Position numbers and translations under genes: made by a program
Notes under the pieces: generated by a model
Databases searched by the model: none
Told to the model about the DNA's origin: nothing
The model's input: only the letters and a program-made list of their open reading frames with translations
DNA from: a virus
Virus record (IMG/VR): IMGVR_UViG_3300009104_001827
Coordinates: 124,001 to 188,000 of that record
DNA length: 64,000 nt
Reading direction: 5' to 3' (one strand)
Shown here: positions 49,968 through 58,159 of the stretch, piece by piece
Layout of the letters: each line of letters starts with the position of its first letter
Position numbering within the stretch: position 1 is the stretch's first letter

Positions 49968-51554
49968 TTAATATGTCACCTTCACACTGTCCCGAAAAGC
50001 TTTCGCGAATCTCTCGCGGAGGCTCTCTTCAGTTTCAATGGATTCTCCATTGTTATTAGGAAGGCTTGCGTCTTCAGAAGTCGCTTGGTCGAGGGACTGC
50101 TCCACATCTGCGGTAGCCTCAGCCTCTTCAACAGCTTCTTCTTTAACGCTTTCTTCGGTAGTAGCCTTAGATTCCAATCTCTTGGTAACTTCGGCCTCGA
50201 TCTTGGCTTCCATTTCGTCGGCCAATTTTTGTAAATACTCTTTATTCTTTGTCTTGAATAATACCGCAAGCTTTTCTTGATATTCTGCGAAAGCTTCGTC
50301 GGCTAGATCCAGAGAAGAAACTTCCGATGCGACGATCTTCTTGTCTTCGCTGTCAAGCTCATACAATTCCTCAATCGCCTCCATACGGGAATCAAATCTC
50401 GCACGCGCTTCTCTTTCAGCATTCTCTTCCTCGAGACCTTCTAGCTTGGTTTCGGTTTCGGTAAGCTTCTCCTGAAGTTCCGAGAGTGTTTTTGCCAGCT
50501 CATCTTTCTGAGTCTGGGCTTCGGCTTGGTCAGCTTTTGCTTGTTCGATCTGGTCGACATACTCTTGGCTTTTCTCGCGAATGGCGTCATGAAAAACCTT
50601 AGTAATGTTGGCAATAGCTTCATCCGAAAAGTCCTTCGCAGCCGCCTTTTCAGAAAGGAGCTGTTCAATATCTTTTAATAGTTCTTGCTTTTCCATAGTA
50701 TTAAGAAAAAATTCGTGGTCAGATTGTATTACATTAGTGGATTCTAAATGAGAACTTTTTTCTTTATCAGTATAATGCTCCCTAACGCGTTGATCGTCAA
50801 CTTTTTCTTTATCCTCCGCCAAAGATTCTTTAGTTAGGACTCCAGTAACATCTGCTGCGGGGGTATTAGTGAACCCTATCCCCAAGGGGTATATCTCACC
50901 AACAATAAGCCTATTGACCTTTTGCCCATCTTCAAGTTCGCCGCTACCACCAAATGATTTTAAATGAGGGGTCAAGGCTTCCACCTCAGCAGGATCAGTA
51001 ATAACCTCCGAGTCCCCAATGTTACCGTTGCCGACGGCAACAGCAAATTCGTTAAAGCCTATCTCCCAACTTGCGGAAACACTATTATATGATTCGCTTT
51101 CAGGATCAGAAGAAGCGAGCAGTACATCCGCAAACTCCGGCGACGCAGTCTTATATACTACTGCCCCCAAAGATATGTTGAACGGATCGCTTGAGCTTGC
51201 ATCCACTTCGCTTAAGATTTCTCCCTCACCCTTGTACTCGGAAAACTCTGCAGACACGATATGGCCAACGATATTGTCCTTTTGGTGTTCTATGTTTGTG
51301 GGCTTATGAATAAAATAATCCTTAATTGCCATCGCCGACATAGTGTCAATCCCATCCCCGTTTTGATTAAATTTATTAACCACCGCAGCATTAAATGCCA
51401 CACCGACCAGATCGATATTTCTGTCTAGATCTATACTATCCGGAATTAATTCCTTAAGGGGCTCAAGCGATGCAGTCGAAATATTCATGTCCTCAACAAC
51501 AGAAGAGGCAGTAACAACGCTTTTGAATTTTGCAGTATATTTAAATTTTTCCAT
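49968..51554 (-). CDS. Prohead protease/scaffold fusion
   Basis: 528 aa. The N-terminal 240 residues carry a prohead-protease pattern: FNAAVVNKFNQNGDGIDTMS, NIEHQKDNIVGHIVSAEF (His90) and YNSVSASWEIGF (nucleophile Ser region near 159). The C-terminal half from residue 287 is a long charged coiled coil (Lys/Glu/Ala-rich, EKLTETETKLEGLEEENAER) typical of an internal scaffold. An internal ATG at 50696 could give the scaffold alone. Proteolysis and scaffolding are usually separate or nested genes. The order protease-decoration-capsid is standard. A GTGTAAGATTAT box lies 23 nt before the ATG. Confidence 0.7.
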   Translation of the reverse strand: MEKFKYTAKFKSVVTASSVVEDMNISTASLEPLKELIPDSIDLDRNIDLVGVAFNAAVVNKFNQNGDGIDTMSAMAIKDYFIHKPTNIEHQKDNIVGHIVSAEFSEYKGEGEILSEVDASSSDPFNISLGAVVYKTASPEFADVLLASSDPESESYNSVSASWEIGFNEFAVAVGNGNIGDSEVITDPAEVEALTPHLKSFGGSGELEDGQKVNRLIVGEIYPLGIGFTNTPAADVTGVLTKESLAEDKEKVDDQRVREHYTDKEKSSHLESTNVIQSDHEFFLNTMEKQELLKDIEQLLSEKAAAKDFSDEAIANITKVFHDAIREKSQEYVDQIEQAKADQAEAQTQKDELAKTLSELQEKLTETETKLEGLEEENAEREARARFDSRMEAIEELYELDSEDKKIVASEVSSLDLADEAFAEYQEKLAVLFKTKNKEYLQKLADEMEAKIEAEVTKRLESKATTEESVKEEAVEEAEATADVEQSLDQATSEDASLPNNNGESIETEESLRERFAKAFRDSVKVTY

Positions 51555-51577
51555 AACTCTTTAGAATAATCTTACAC
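51555..51577 (-). promoter_or_regulatory. GTGTA-type promoter candidate of the head operon
   Basis: Minus strand GTGTAAGATTAT starts at 51577, 23 nt before the ATG at 51554, with AAAGAG as a weak ribosome site. Confidence 0.45.
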
Positions 51578-51599
51578 TTATTATATTTCTTCGAGAAAA

Positions 51600-53471
51600 C
51601 TACCCGATAAACATCGGAGTAAAAGTAGATTGGACATTATCTGCCTCAAGCTCCGTCATATCATAATATATCTTAATCATCCAATTACCAAGTACTAACG
51701 CAGAATACGAGTCTTTCCTTGCTTTCTCGGGCCCGCTTTGCCTTCGCAGGTTGTCCGGAAGATCAAAGGTTTGCGTCCCTTGTGGAGAAGTCTTGATTTG
51801 GATTAGTGCGCATTCGGATTTAGTAAGATCTACCATATCGGTTTGATGCTCCACAAAGTCTATCATTTTTGCGGAGTCAGATTGCCGGGATTCAGACTCT
51901 GCAGTTCTTAAGAATTTGATTTTCTTAATTGGAATCTTCTTCCTCCTTTGCTCATGATACGCGTCATCCGTGGCCCTTGCGCCGAACCATATACGCTTAT
52001 GATCGAAATTCGCTTGAAGTAATTCGTTGGCTATGCGAATCCATGATGAACTAGGTTTTCTTAAATAACAAATTACATTAGCTTCCGGATCGTACTCTCT
52101 CTTCGCCGCGAGCAAATCATCCCGGTAATCTTCTTGCTTATCAAAATTAGGGCTCATAAGTCCAATCTTTCTCTTTTTCTTCTTAAACACACTACTTTCA
52201 TTTACGGCATTAATAAACTGAAGCCCGCCATTATAATCCCCAACTATGCAAACTATGTTAAAATTACTTAATATATAATCAAAATAATCTATATGTTGCT
52301 TTAGATTTGTTCCGGACAGCGCATATCCATGGACCATAGTGCCCAATCTTTTATTGTCGTCTAGTTTAAATACCGTCATAGCAAAGTCGTCAGAACTTTC
52401 CGACTCGGCCCAGCTGGGGTCAAACGCTAAAAGGTACTTTGCCCCAACCTCCCCTTTTACCTCAACTGAAGGGGAGCCTCCATCCGAAACAGTACATTCA
52501 GACATCCTTGAAGTTTTAAAGTATCCGCTGCTGTCGTCTGTAAATATGGCTCCGAACTCTCGCTCAAACTGACTATGGCTCATTGAGCTTTTTGCTTGAT
52601 TAATGAGATTCTGATCATATAGTTGCAACGGGGCGCAATCGTAACTGAATTGCATGATCGTTCTAGCCGCATTATCCCGCTCGACATCTTCAGATAGGAT
52701 TAGATCCTCAAATTGACTATACAGTTTATACATATACTCAAATTTATAAGAAGCGGAGGATAACATGATTAGCTTATTGTTGGGCCACTGATGCCGGTCT
52801 TCCTCCTTCATTTTCCCTTCCTCTATTAAGCTGGTCTCTAACTTATACAGGTCGTCTCTTTGCGTTGGGTTTTCTACAACAGAAAGAAAGGGAACTATAA
52901 CTTCATTATAAATCCTCTCAGGCATAAGGGCAAACTCATCGATTATAATCCTATGAAACCTAAAGCCCCGAAGCTTTTCTCCGTCTCCCAAGGGAAGGGC
53001 TCGAATCCTAGAGTCTCCTATCTCCATAAGCCACTCATCATTACTCTTGGATTTCCTTGTGATACATTGCGCCAGCAAAGCTGCTTCGGGCTTAGAGGCA
53101 ATATCTTCAATTTTCTTAAATATCATTTTCGCCTGCCGAAAAGACTTCGAAAGTATTCCAATTTCAACCCCTTGGTTCATTATGGCGTCTAGAAATGCAA
53201 ATATTCCTGTAGTAAAAGATTTTGACATCCCCCGGGACCAAACCCCCATAAAGTAATCGGTTTCAAACATGGCCTTGATTGCGGCGTGTTGAAAAGGAAA
53301 AAGTTTTATTCCTGAAAGTAGATCTGTAGCAAAAGTTACGTTTTCCCTTAGAAATTTATACAAGAGTATCCTCGCCTCTCGCTCCTCAATGAAACCCTTT
53401 TTATCTAAAAGAATTTCATTAATATGAGGCCCCTTACTCTTTTTAAGTTGCTTTCCCGTTTCCCAGCTCAT
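51600..53471 (-). CDS. terL: Terminase large subunit
   Basis: 623 aa. The ATPase domain carries a Walker A variant WSRGMSKSF (78-86) and Walker B RIIIDEFALM (174-183, Asp178-Glu179). The C-terminal RNase H-like nuclease has YLLAFDPSW (first Asp, near residue 350), IVCIVGDYNGG (second) and KARKDSYSALVLGNW (third, near 600). It cuts concatemers and pumps DNA into proheads through the portal. It overlaps the ERCC4 nuclease gene by 29 bp. Its likely small subunit is the 55043 gene. Confidence 0.93.
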   Translation of the reverse strand: MSWETGKQLKKSKGPHINEILLDKKGFIEEREARILLYKFLRENVTFATDLLSGIKLFPFQHAAIKAMFETDYFMGVWSRGMSKSFTTGIFAFLDAIMNQGVEIGILSKSFRQAKMIFKKIEDIASKPEAALLAQCITRKSKSNDEWLMEIGDSRIRALPLGDGEKLRGFRFHRIIIDEFALMPERIYNEVIVPFLSVVENPTQRDDLYKLETSLIEEGKMKEEDRHQWPNNKLIMLSSASYKFEYMYKLYSQFEDLILSEDVERDNAARTIMQFSYDCAPLQLYDQNLINQAKSSMSHSQFEREFGAIFTDDSSGYFKTSRMSECTVSDGGSPSVEVKGEVGAKYLLAFDPSWAESESSDDFAMTVFKLDDNKRLGTMVHGYALSGTNLKQHIDYFDYILSNFNIVCIVGDYNGGLQFINAVNESSVFKKKKRKIGLMSPNFDKQEDYRDDLLAAKREYDPEANVICYLRKPSSSWIRIANELLQANFDHKRIWFGARATDDAYHEQRRKKIPIKKIKFLRTAESESRQSDSAKMIDFVEHQTDMVDLTKSECALIQIKTSPQGTQTFDLPDNLRRQSGPEKARKDSYSALVLGNWMIKIYYDMTELEADNVQSTFTPMFIG

Positions 53472-54378
53472 TTTTATCTATATAGTATTGTAAGTCTACG
53501 CCCCACAGCGCCTCTCCTAGTTTTAATATTTTTGGAATAATTAACTCCGAGGCCTCCCTGCTCCCGGAAAAAACGAATTGACATGTGTCAGCAAAATCAT
53601 GAGCCAAAACCCTCATGTTATGATAAATAAATTTAAGATTAGTCGAATGCGGGCCCCACCTGTTCTTTTTGTAAATTTCATTAATGGAGCTTTCTGTTAT
53701 AATAAACAAATAACAATCCATATCCCTTGCTCGCTCGAGCTCTCTCCTGAATCGGTCTAAATTATTTACGCTCAATGTCCCAATGAAGTCCCCTGCGCTT
53801 TTTCGGTCGATATAGGTATAGTCATAATCACTTCCTGCTGCGGTATAGTCTCCGAAGTCAAGTTTCATTACGTCTGAATTACGGAAGCTCAGTGGCTTTT
53901 GTTCTCTTGTGTCAATAAAAATCTTAATATCATCAAGATCGACATCCCCAAACTCACAGGGAAGCCTTTTAGAAAATAAGGGGTCCACTCCAGCCTTCTG
54001 ACAGGCCTGAGTATAGCTCCCAAAGTGATCGACATAAGTATCCACATCAGGAAGTTCAGCCAACCTTAACTCTACATGAGAAGGACCCCGCACAAGCTTT
54101 TTGTCACTTATCCTCTCCCGAAGCAACTTCAGAATATATTCCCCCACCTCCTTTTTTTCGTGAGACTTGCACCACTTAATTAATTGAGCCCTGCTATCAA
54201 AATCCTTACGGAAGTAGTCTTTTTTATTTTTAAACGGCAATGGCTCCCCTGTTAATTTATTCAATTTAGGAAAATACTTAGTATAATATTCGGCCATATT
54301 GGTGCCGTGTTGCTTAAGGTGACAATGAAGTCCCTTTTCGGAGGTAAAACCCTTGTCGCATATTTTACAATTAATCAT
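53443..54378 (-). CDS. Zinc finger - homing repeat - ERCC4 nuclease
   Basis: 311 aa with three parts. Residues 2-24 are a classic C2H2 finger (Cys4, Cys7, His20, His24). Residues 88-133 resemble the homing-endonuclease associated repeat (DTYVDHFGSYTQACQKAG then VDP), a DNA-recognition module. Residues 150-290 are an ERCC4/XPF nuclease: IFIDTREQKP, LDFGDY (Asp177), and YIDRKSAGD (Asp191-Arg-Lys-x3-Asp197, the ERKxxxD-type motif), with a helical end. XPF nucleases cut branched or flap DNA. The finger and homing repeat suggest a mobile nuclease with sequence specificity, or a resolvase for packaging. It overlaps both TerL (29 bp) and the beta-helix gene (4 bp). Confidence 0.75.
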   Translation of the reverse strand: MINCKICDKGFTSEKGLHCHLKQHGTNMAEYYTKYFPKLNKLTGEPLPFKNKKDYFRKDFDSRAQLIKWCKSHEKKEVGEYILKLLRERISDKKLVRGPSHVELRLAELPDVDTYVDHFGSYTQACQKAGVDPLFSKRLPCEFGDVDLDDIKIFIDTREQKPLSFRNSDVMKLDFGDYTAAGSDYDYTYIDRKSAGDFIGTLSVNNLDRFRRELERARDMDCYLFIITESSINEIYKKNRWGPHSTNLKFIYHNMRVLAHDFADTCQFVFSGSREASELIIPKILKLGEALWGVDLQYYIDKNELGNGKAT

Positions 54379-55046
54379 AACTCTACATCATATACTTTAA
54401 GGTTTTCCGCAGGCATCCTCCTCCGTTTCCCAAAGTATCCCAACCTTTGCCCTAGCCAAAAGACAATCAACGCGACCCTTGGAACCTTGAATATTTTTCC
54501 ATCAGAATTCGTCACAGTTGGGACCTGGGAGTGCAATACCCGAGCAAGTAAGGTCCTCTCCATATCGACCATTTTACAGTCTTTAATTGAAATATTTCTC
54601 ACCATCGGCCTATTCACATCATCGTAATCCGTCCAATTTCCCAAGTCAACACATGCCCCATCCCACCATTTTGAATAATCATTTATAAATTTACAATTCA
54701 ATATAGAGATGTCCCTCGCGCCACCCTTTATGGTAATATGTTGTTTTGTGTTAGTTGATATAAATTCACAATTAACAAATTGAATATTTCCGCCCCGGAC
54801 AATATCAACGCAGTCCTCCGTTCCCCCAATGATTTTTGAATCAGCAATATAAACATCATAGCAAAAAGACAGCTTAAGCCCCTCGTCGCCCTTGCTTCCG
54901 TCTATCACACAATCTCGAATTTCATAAGCAAGAGGATCCCTCCCTGGTCTCCACGAAAGCCCTAAAGCGGAAGTGTCATTAAATTTATCAACCCCCTTGG
55001 AGTGGCAATAAAATTTTTGTCCGAATATTTCTTTAGTAAACATCAC
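54375..55046 (-). CDS. Right-handed beta-helix protein
   Basis: 223 aa. The middle has strand repeats with aligned small residues (YEIRDCVIDGSKGDEGLKLS; VYIADSKIIGGTEDCVDIVR; NIQFVNCEFISTNTKQHITI; DISILNCKFINDYSKWWDGA) as in parallel beta-helix pectate-lyase folds. No catalytic site of lyases is evident. Phage beta-helices are tail spikes or capsid proteins. It sits between terminase-type genes, which is odd for a tail spike. It shares 4 bp with both neighbours. Confidence 0.65.
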   Translation of the reverse strand: MMFTKEIFGQKFYCHSKGVDKFNDTSALGLSWRPGRDPLAYEIRDCVIDGSKGDEGLKLSFCYDVYIADSKIIGGTEDCVDIVRGGNIQFVNCEFISTNTKQHITIKGGARDISILNCKFINDYSKWWDGACVDLGNWTDYDDVNRPMVRNISIKDCKMVDMERTLLARVLHSQVPTVTNSDGKIFKVPRVALIVFWLGQRLGYFGKRRRMPAENLKVYDVEL

Positions 55047-56101
55047 AGGGAATCAGACTTTGATATTCCAAGAACTCTAGCTTTCCAATCTGGCATTTTT
55101 TCCAGCTCATCCATTTCGTTGCTAATGAGCTTTTGTTGCATTTGAGCCATCTTTAACATGATACCCCTTTCCTCTTCCTCCTGAAACAGCTGCACTAGGT
55201 TAAGTATGCTTGCGTTCTTTGAAACCTGGCTTGCTATTCTTTTGGATCTGTCGCCCTGAAGCTTGGAGATTAAGGATTCCATTCTTTTTTCGCATTGATT
55301 GTATTCTTCGCTTTTTGTTTTTAGGATTTCAGTCAACCTAATGGTCATGTCTTGCTGCTCCTCCGCTTCATCAAACATTCTATTGAGTTTGTCCATTGCG
55401 CTTTGAATTCTTTTTAAATGGATATAATCCATACAAACATTAATATACAGATTTATTTCGTCCGTGGTAAGATCCGGCTTATCCCAGGTAGCCCTAACAA
55501 ATTCTGCCTCAAACAAATTGCGGTCCTCAAGGCCCGTGTAAGTTTCAATTACCTGAAGAAACCGTGGTGCAGACATAAACTTCCTTAAAGCCTCTATGCA
55601 TCGTTTGTATTGCACCGTCATTTTATCCTCGGAAATTTCGACGCCGACGCAATCCTGAATTTTCTTCATTATTTTGCTATCTGCCTTCGGAGGGGAATAT
55701 TTAATGTTCATTGCGGTTTCATTTTTAGGAACATCTAAACCTTCCTCGTGAATAAAATCATGAACCGCCCAGAACTCTTTGCTCATGTGTTTTATTTCTG
55801 CCCCGGCAAATACGAGCCTTGCTAACGCCACGCTACTCACATCTGCGGCGGAGTTGTTTCGAATAAATTCCTTTTGCTCCTCTGTGAGCTGGATATCATC
55901 TTTTTTGCTAATGTGCCGAGTAGAATAGTCAATCCCCGCTTCCTTCATGAATTTTCTAACAAGTCGCCCCTCCCTTGTTCTGCCGTCAAGGGAGTCGTCC
56001 ATAAAAACGTCTCTAGTTAATTTGGACAAATCTCCAATTATTGGAGCATTCTCTTTAATAAATGCCTTTTGATCTTCCGTAAGCTCCGGCAGCGGTTTCA
56101 T
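55043..56101 (-). CDS. terS: Putative small terminase subunit
   Basis: 352 aa. Two tandem N-terminal units (LTEDQKAFIKENAPIIGDLS ... DGRTREGRLVRKFMKEAGI; LTEEQKEFIRNNSAADVSSV ... FWAVHDFIHEEGL) look like helix-turn-helix repeats for DNA binding. The C-terminal 150 residues are a helical coiled coil (IQSAMDKLNRMFDEAEEQQD), which fits ring oligomerisation. Position just upstream of the nuclease and terL supports the small-subunit role. No family match can be confirmed by eye. It overlaps the sigma-like gene by 47 bp. Confidence 0.55.
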   Translation of the reverse strand: MKPLPELTEDQKAFIKENAPIIGDLSKLTRDVFMDDSLDGRTREGRLVRKFMKEAGIDYSTRHISKKDDIQLTEEQKEFIRNNSAADVSSVALARLVFAGAEIKHMSKEFWAVHDFIHEEGLDVPKNETAMNIKYSPPKADSKIMKKIQDCVGVEISEDKMTVQYKRCIEALRKFMSAPRFLQVIETYTGLEDRNLFEAEFVRATWDKPDLTTDEINLYINVCMDYIHLKRIQSAMDKLNRMFDEAEEQQDMTIRLTEILKTKSEEYNQCEKRMESLISKLQGDRSKRIASQVSKNASILNLVQLFQEEEERGIMLKMAQMQQKLISNEMDELEKMPDWKARVLGISKSDSL

Positions 56102-56897
56102 ATATAATAATTTCTCCTTTATCTAAAATAGACGCAGCCTTGTCTTTGAAAATTTTCTTTAAATTTTTCAATTGCTTATAGCCTGCTTTTCGACCCCTTT
56201 CGCTCGTCTTATACCCCATCACCTTAGCGACTTCCTCTTCATCCATATGTTGGACGTAAAGCATATCGTAAACCTTGTATTGCTTCTCGGGCAACGCCTC
56301 TTTCATTGCCTTCGCTAATTTACCCGCAGCCTCCTCAATGTCGACTTGAGTATCCTGTATGGAGCCAACCTCATGAGTGTGATGTTCTATGGTGACAGCC
56401 ATCTTAATGTCATAGGCTGCCTTCTTAGTTTTGCTCCACTTTAAATACAATGGGCACTCGCTATCCTGTAGCCCGCTTGAGGTGAAGCCGCACAAACTGC
56501 CCGGGGTTATTCCTGGATCCTTCCCGGATCTGGACTGATTAAAAGGGCAATTAAGGCAAGGTCGGACAAAATTAGAATAGTTATTACGCAAAATATTTTT
56601 CATTTGATTAGTAATAATCTTATTGATCCACGGCCCTAGTGGGCGGCTCTGATCCCATTGGTCCCATTTTTTAAAAATATGAGCGCGTATAATTTGCTCT
56701 ACATCCTCAAAATCAAACCAGGACAGGGAGTCCAAAAACCACTTGCCCCGTCGCTTTCTTATCTCCAGATTAATGTCTTCGAATTTATCCTCAAAAGAGA
56801 ACTGGGGAGCTTCACCATCAAGATCCTTGTCTTTTGGAGGTTTTTCTTCTTTTTCTTTGTCTTTTTTTCTTGGGCGCTTCATTGGACGAATCTTCAA
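56055..56897 (-). CDS. Phage sigma-like factor with zinc-binding insert
   Basis: 280 aa. After a Lys/Pro-rich tail, residues 55-110 (WFDFEDVEQIIRAHIFKKWD, RPLGPWINKIITNQMKNILR) match sigma region 2. Residues 112-150 carry paired cysteines (CLNCPFNQS, SLCGFT, DSECPLYLKW) that look like a zinc site inserted behind region 2, a trait of late sigma-like factors of marine tailed phages. The C-terminal helices (EALPEKQYKVYDMLYVQHMD, EEEVAKVMGYKTSERGRKAG) look like region 4. It overlaps the zinc-ribbon gene by 80 bp. It is a candidate for reading GTGTA-type promoters. Confidence 0.75.
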   Translation of the reverse strand: MKIRPMKRPRKKDKEKEEKPPKDKDLDGEAPQFSFEDKFEDINLEIRKRRGKWFLDSLSWFDFEDVEQIIRAHIFKKWDQWDQSRPLGPWINKIITNQMKNILRNNYSNFVRPCLNCPFNQSRSGKDPGITPGSLCGFTSSGLQDSECPLYLKWSKTKKAAYDIKMAVTIEHHTHEVGSIQDTQVDIEEAAGKLAKAMKEALPEKQYKVYDMLYVQHMDEEEVAKVMGYKTSERGRKAGYKQLKNLKKIFKDKAASILDKGEIIIYETAAGAYGRSKGIY

Positions 56898-57207
56898 CCG
56901 TTGCTTCCTCTATAGGGGGCAACAGGTCCCCTAAGCTTATCTTTCTATTCCCCAAGCCTCCTGAGGATACTTTACATTTAAAATCCCCTATTGTTGGGAC
57001 TTCGTATATATCTGTACCATCCAGCTCGTCCGAGCTCTCTTGGCGAAGGCGGTCGCCTTGCTTATTCTTTGCTCGAGAAACCGTTGTCCTTGGTTTAGTT
57101 GAGTCGCCTTTGCTTGACAACAATTCTCCGCACTCCCCACAAAATTTAGGGACATCCATTGAGTATAGGTTTTTATGTCCACATGACTGACAATAAGTAA
57201 ACGGCAT
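56818..57207 (-). CDS. Zinc-ribbon protein
   Basis: 129 aa. Residues 6-30 form a zinc ribbon (YCQSCGHKN, then KFCGECGELL; two CxxC pairs). The remainder is charged and ends in a strongly basic stretch (EAPKKKRQRKRRKTSKRQG), which would bind nucleic acid. The gene overlaps the sigma-like gene by 80 bp and both may regulate late transcription. Its function is not established. A TATATATAGTAT stretch lies immediately before the ATG. Confidence 0.6.
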   Translation of the reverse strand: MPFTYCQSCGHKNLYSMDVPKFCGECGELLSSKGDSTKPRTTVSRAKNKQGDRLRQESSDELDGTDIYEVPTIGDFKCKVSSGGLGNRKISLGDLLPPIEEATVEDSSNEAPKKKRQRKRRKTSKRQGS

Positions 57208-57242
57208 ATACTATATATAAGGCTTTTTTGTTAAAAAATCTA

Positions 57243-57839
57243 CTATATTAAATACCCAGCGATTAGCTTTGCCTGGTTTTGCATAAACTCTTCCGTCGTC
57301 ATGCCCTCCACATCCCCAGGAAATGCTTCGATTTTTGAGATATAATCCACGCCCAATATTCCGATAACCTTACCATTTAAAGTCGTAATCGGAACATTAT
57401 AAATTGCCTGCACACCCTTAGAGTTCAACAAGGACCTGAAACCGCTGTCTCGAATTTCATTAATATCCAAGCAAGAAAAAGACCCAACCGAGACTAATTC
57501 CGTAATATATTCGCTATAGTTAGAAACCCTATGATCTTGAGAATGAATACATTCAGAGCTTATCCCCGCCTCCACAGTTTCGTGCGTACAGCTAAATTTT
57601 TGCTGGCCTCTTCCGGAAAAAAAATGCCCTCCATTATGAAATTCTAGAACGTAAGCCCTACCGGAGAACATCATCTGCTTAGTATACTTCAGTGCCGTAT
57701 TAACGTTAGATCCCGCCCTTACGTGCCCCTCTACCGTATTCTTGTGGCGCTCAGACCATTTCTTTTTCGCCCAAACCCCAACTAAGGTAGCAACAGAAGA
57801 CACGATAGTGGCAATGGCTGTGAGCAATTCAGTTTCCAT
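57243..57839 (-). CDS. Membrane-anchored GAF-like protein
   Basis: 198 aa. One N-terminal membrane segment (about residues 5-24, LTAIATIVSSVATLVGVW) is followed by a basic patch and a GAF-like domain (RAYVLEFHNGGHFFSGRGQQ; KFSCTHETVEAGISSE; YNVPITTLNGKVIGILGVDY). GAF domains sense small ligands. The pattern HNGG...SG is found in phage proteins near lysis genes. It might time lysis by sensing a metabolite; this is inference. A GTGTA-type box sits 15 nt before the ATG. Confidence 0.65.
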   Translation of the reverse strand: METELLTAIATIVSSVATLVGVWAKKKWSERHKNTVEGHVRAGSNVNTALKYTKQMMFSGRAYVLEFHNGGHFFSGRGQQKFSCTHETVEAGISSECIHSQDHRVSNYSEYITELVSVGSFSCLDINEIRDSGFRSLLNSKGVQAIYNVPITTLNGKVIGILGVDYISKIEAFPGDVEGMTTEEFMQNQAKLIAGYLI

Positions 57840-57854
57840 AATATTTATTTACAC
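57840..57854 (-). promoter_or_regulatory. GTGTA-type promoter candidate
   Basis: Minus strand GTGTAAATAAATATT is directly followed by the ATG at 57839. It lies at the very end of the lipoprotein gene. Confidence 0.6.
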
Positions 57855-58159
57855 TTACAAACTCCATTAATGCGCTGCTTTCTGTATACAAACGCAGATC
57901 CGAAAGTACATATAATAACCGCTAATACAATCCATCCTAACCCAGATGTAGGCTGATCGGTATTAATTGATACAGAATTTGAATAGTACTCCTCCCTGTT
58001 TATTGTCCCATTTTTATCTGTATCAACAGCTTCGAATGACTCTACTACATTTGGCACCGGAGCGGACGGTGCGGCGTTTCGACTTTTAAATATCTTCGGG
58101 CCACTACAGCCAGTGCTCATAAATATTAACAATATTAATAATATAATTTTATTCATCAT
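57845..58159 (-). CDS. EF-hand lipoprotein, u-spanin candidate
   Basis: 104 aa. A signal peptide with lipobox MSTGC (Cys18) predicts lipidation at the outer membrane. Residues 46-57 are a canonical EF-hand loop (D46-x-D48-x-N50-G-T52-I-x-x-x-E57). A C-terminal membrane segment (about 74-92, LGWIVLAVIICTFGSAFVY) and a short basic tail follow. Lipobox plus C-terminal membrane helix is the topology of unimolecular spanins, which fuse inner and outer membrane at the end of lysis. The EF-hand is not usual in them and suggests calcium control. The gene overlaps the next by 4 bp (ATGA) inside the lysis cassette. Confidence 0.55.
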   Translation of the reverse strand: MMNKIILLILLIFMSTGCSGPKIFKSRNAAPSAPVPNVVESFEAVDTDKNGTINREEYYSNSVSINTDQPTSGLGWIVLAVIICTFGSAFVYRKQRINGVCKCK

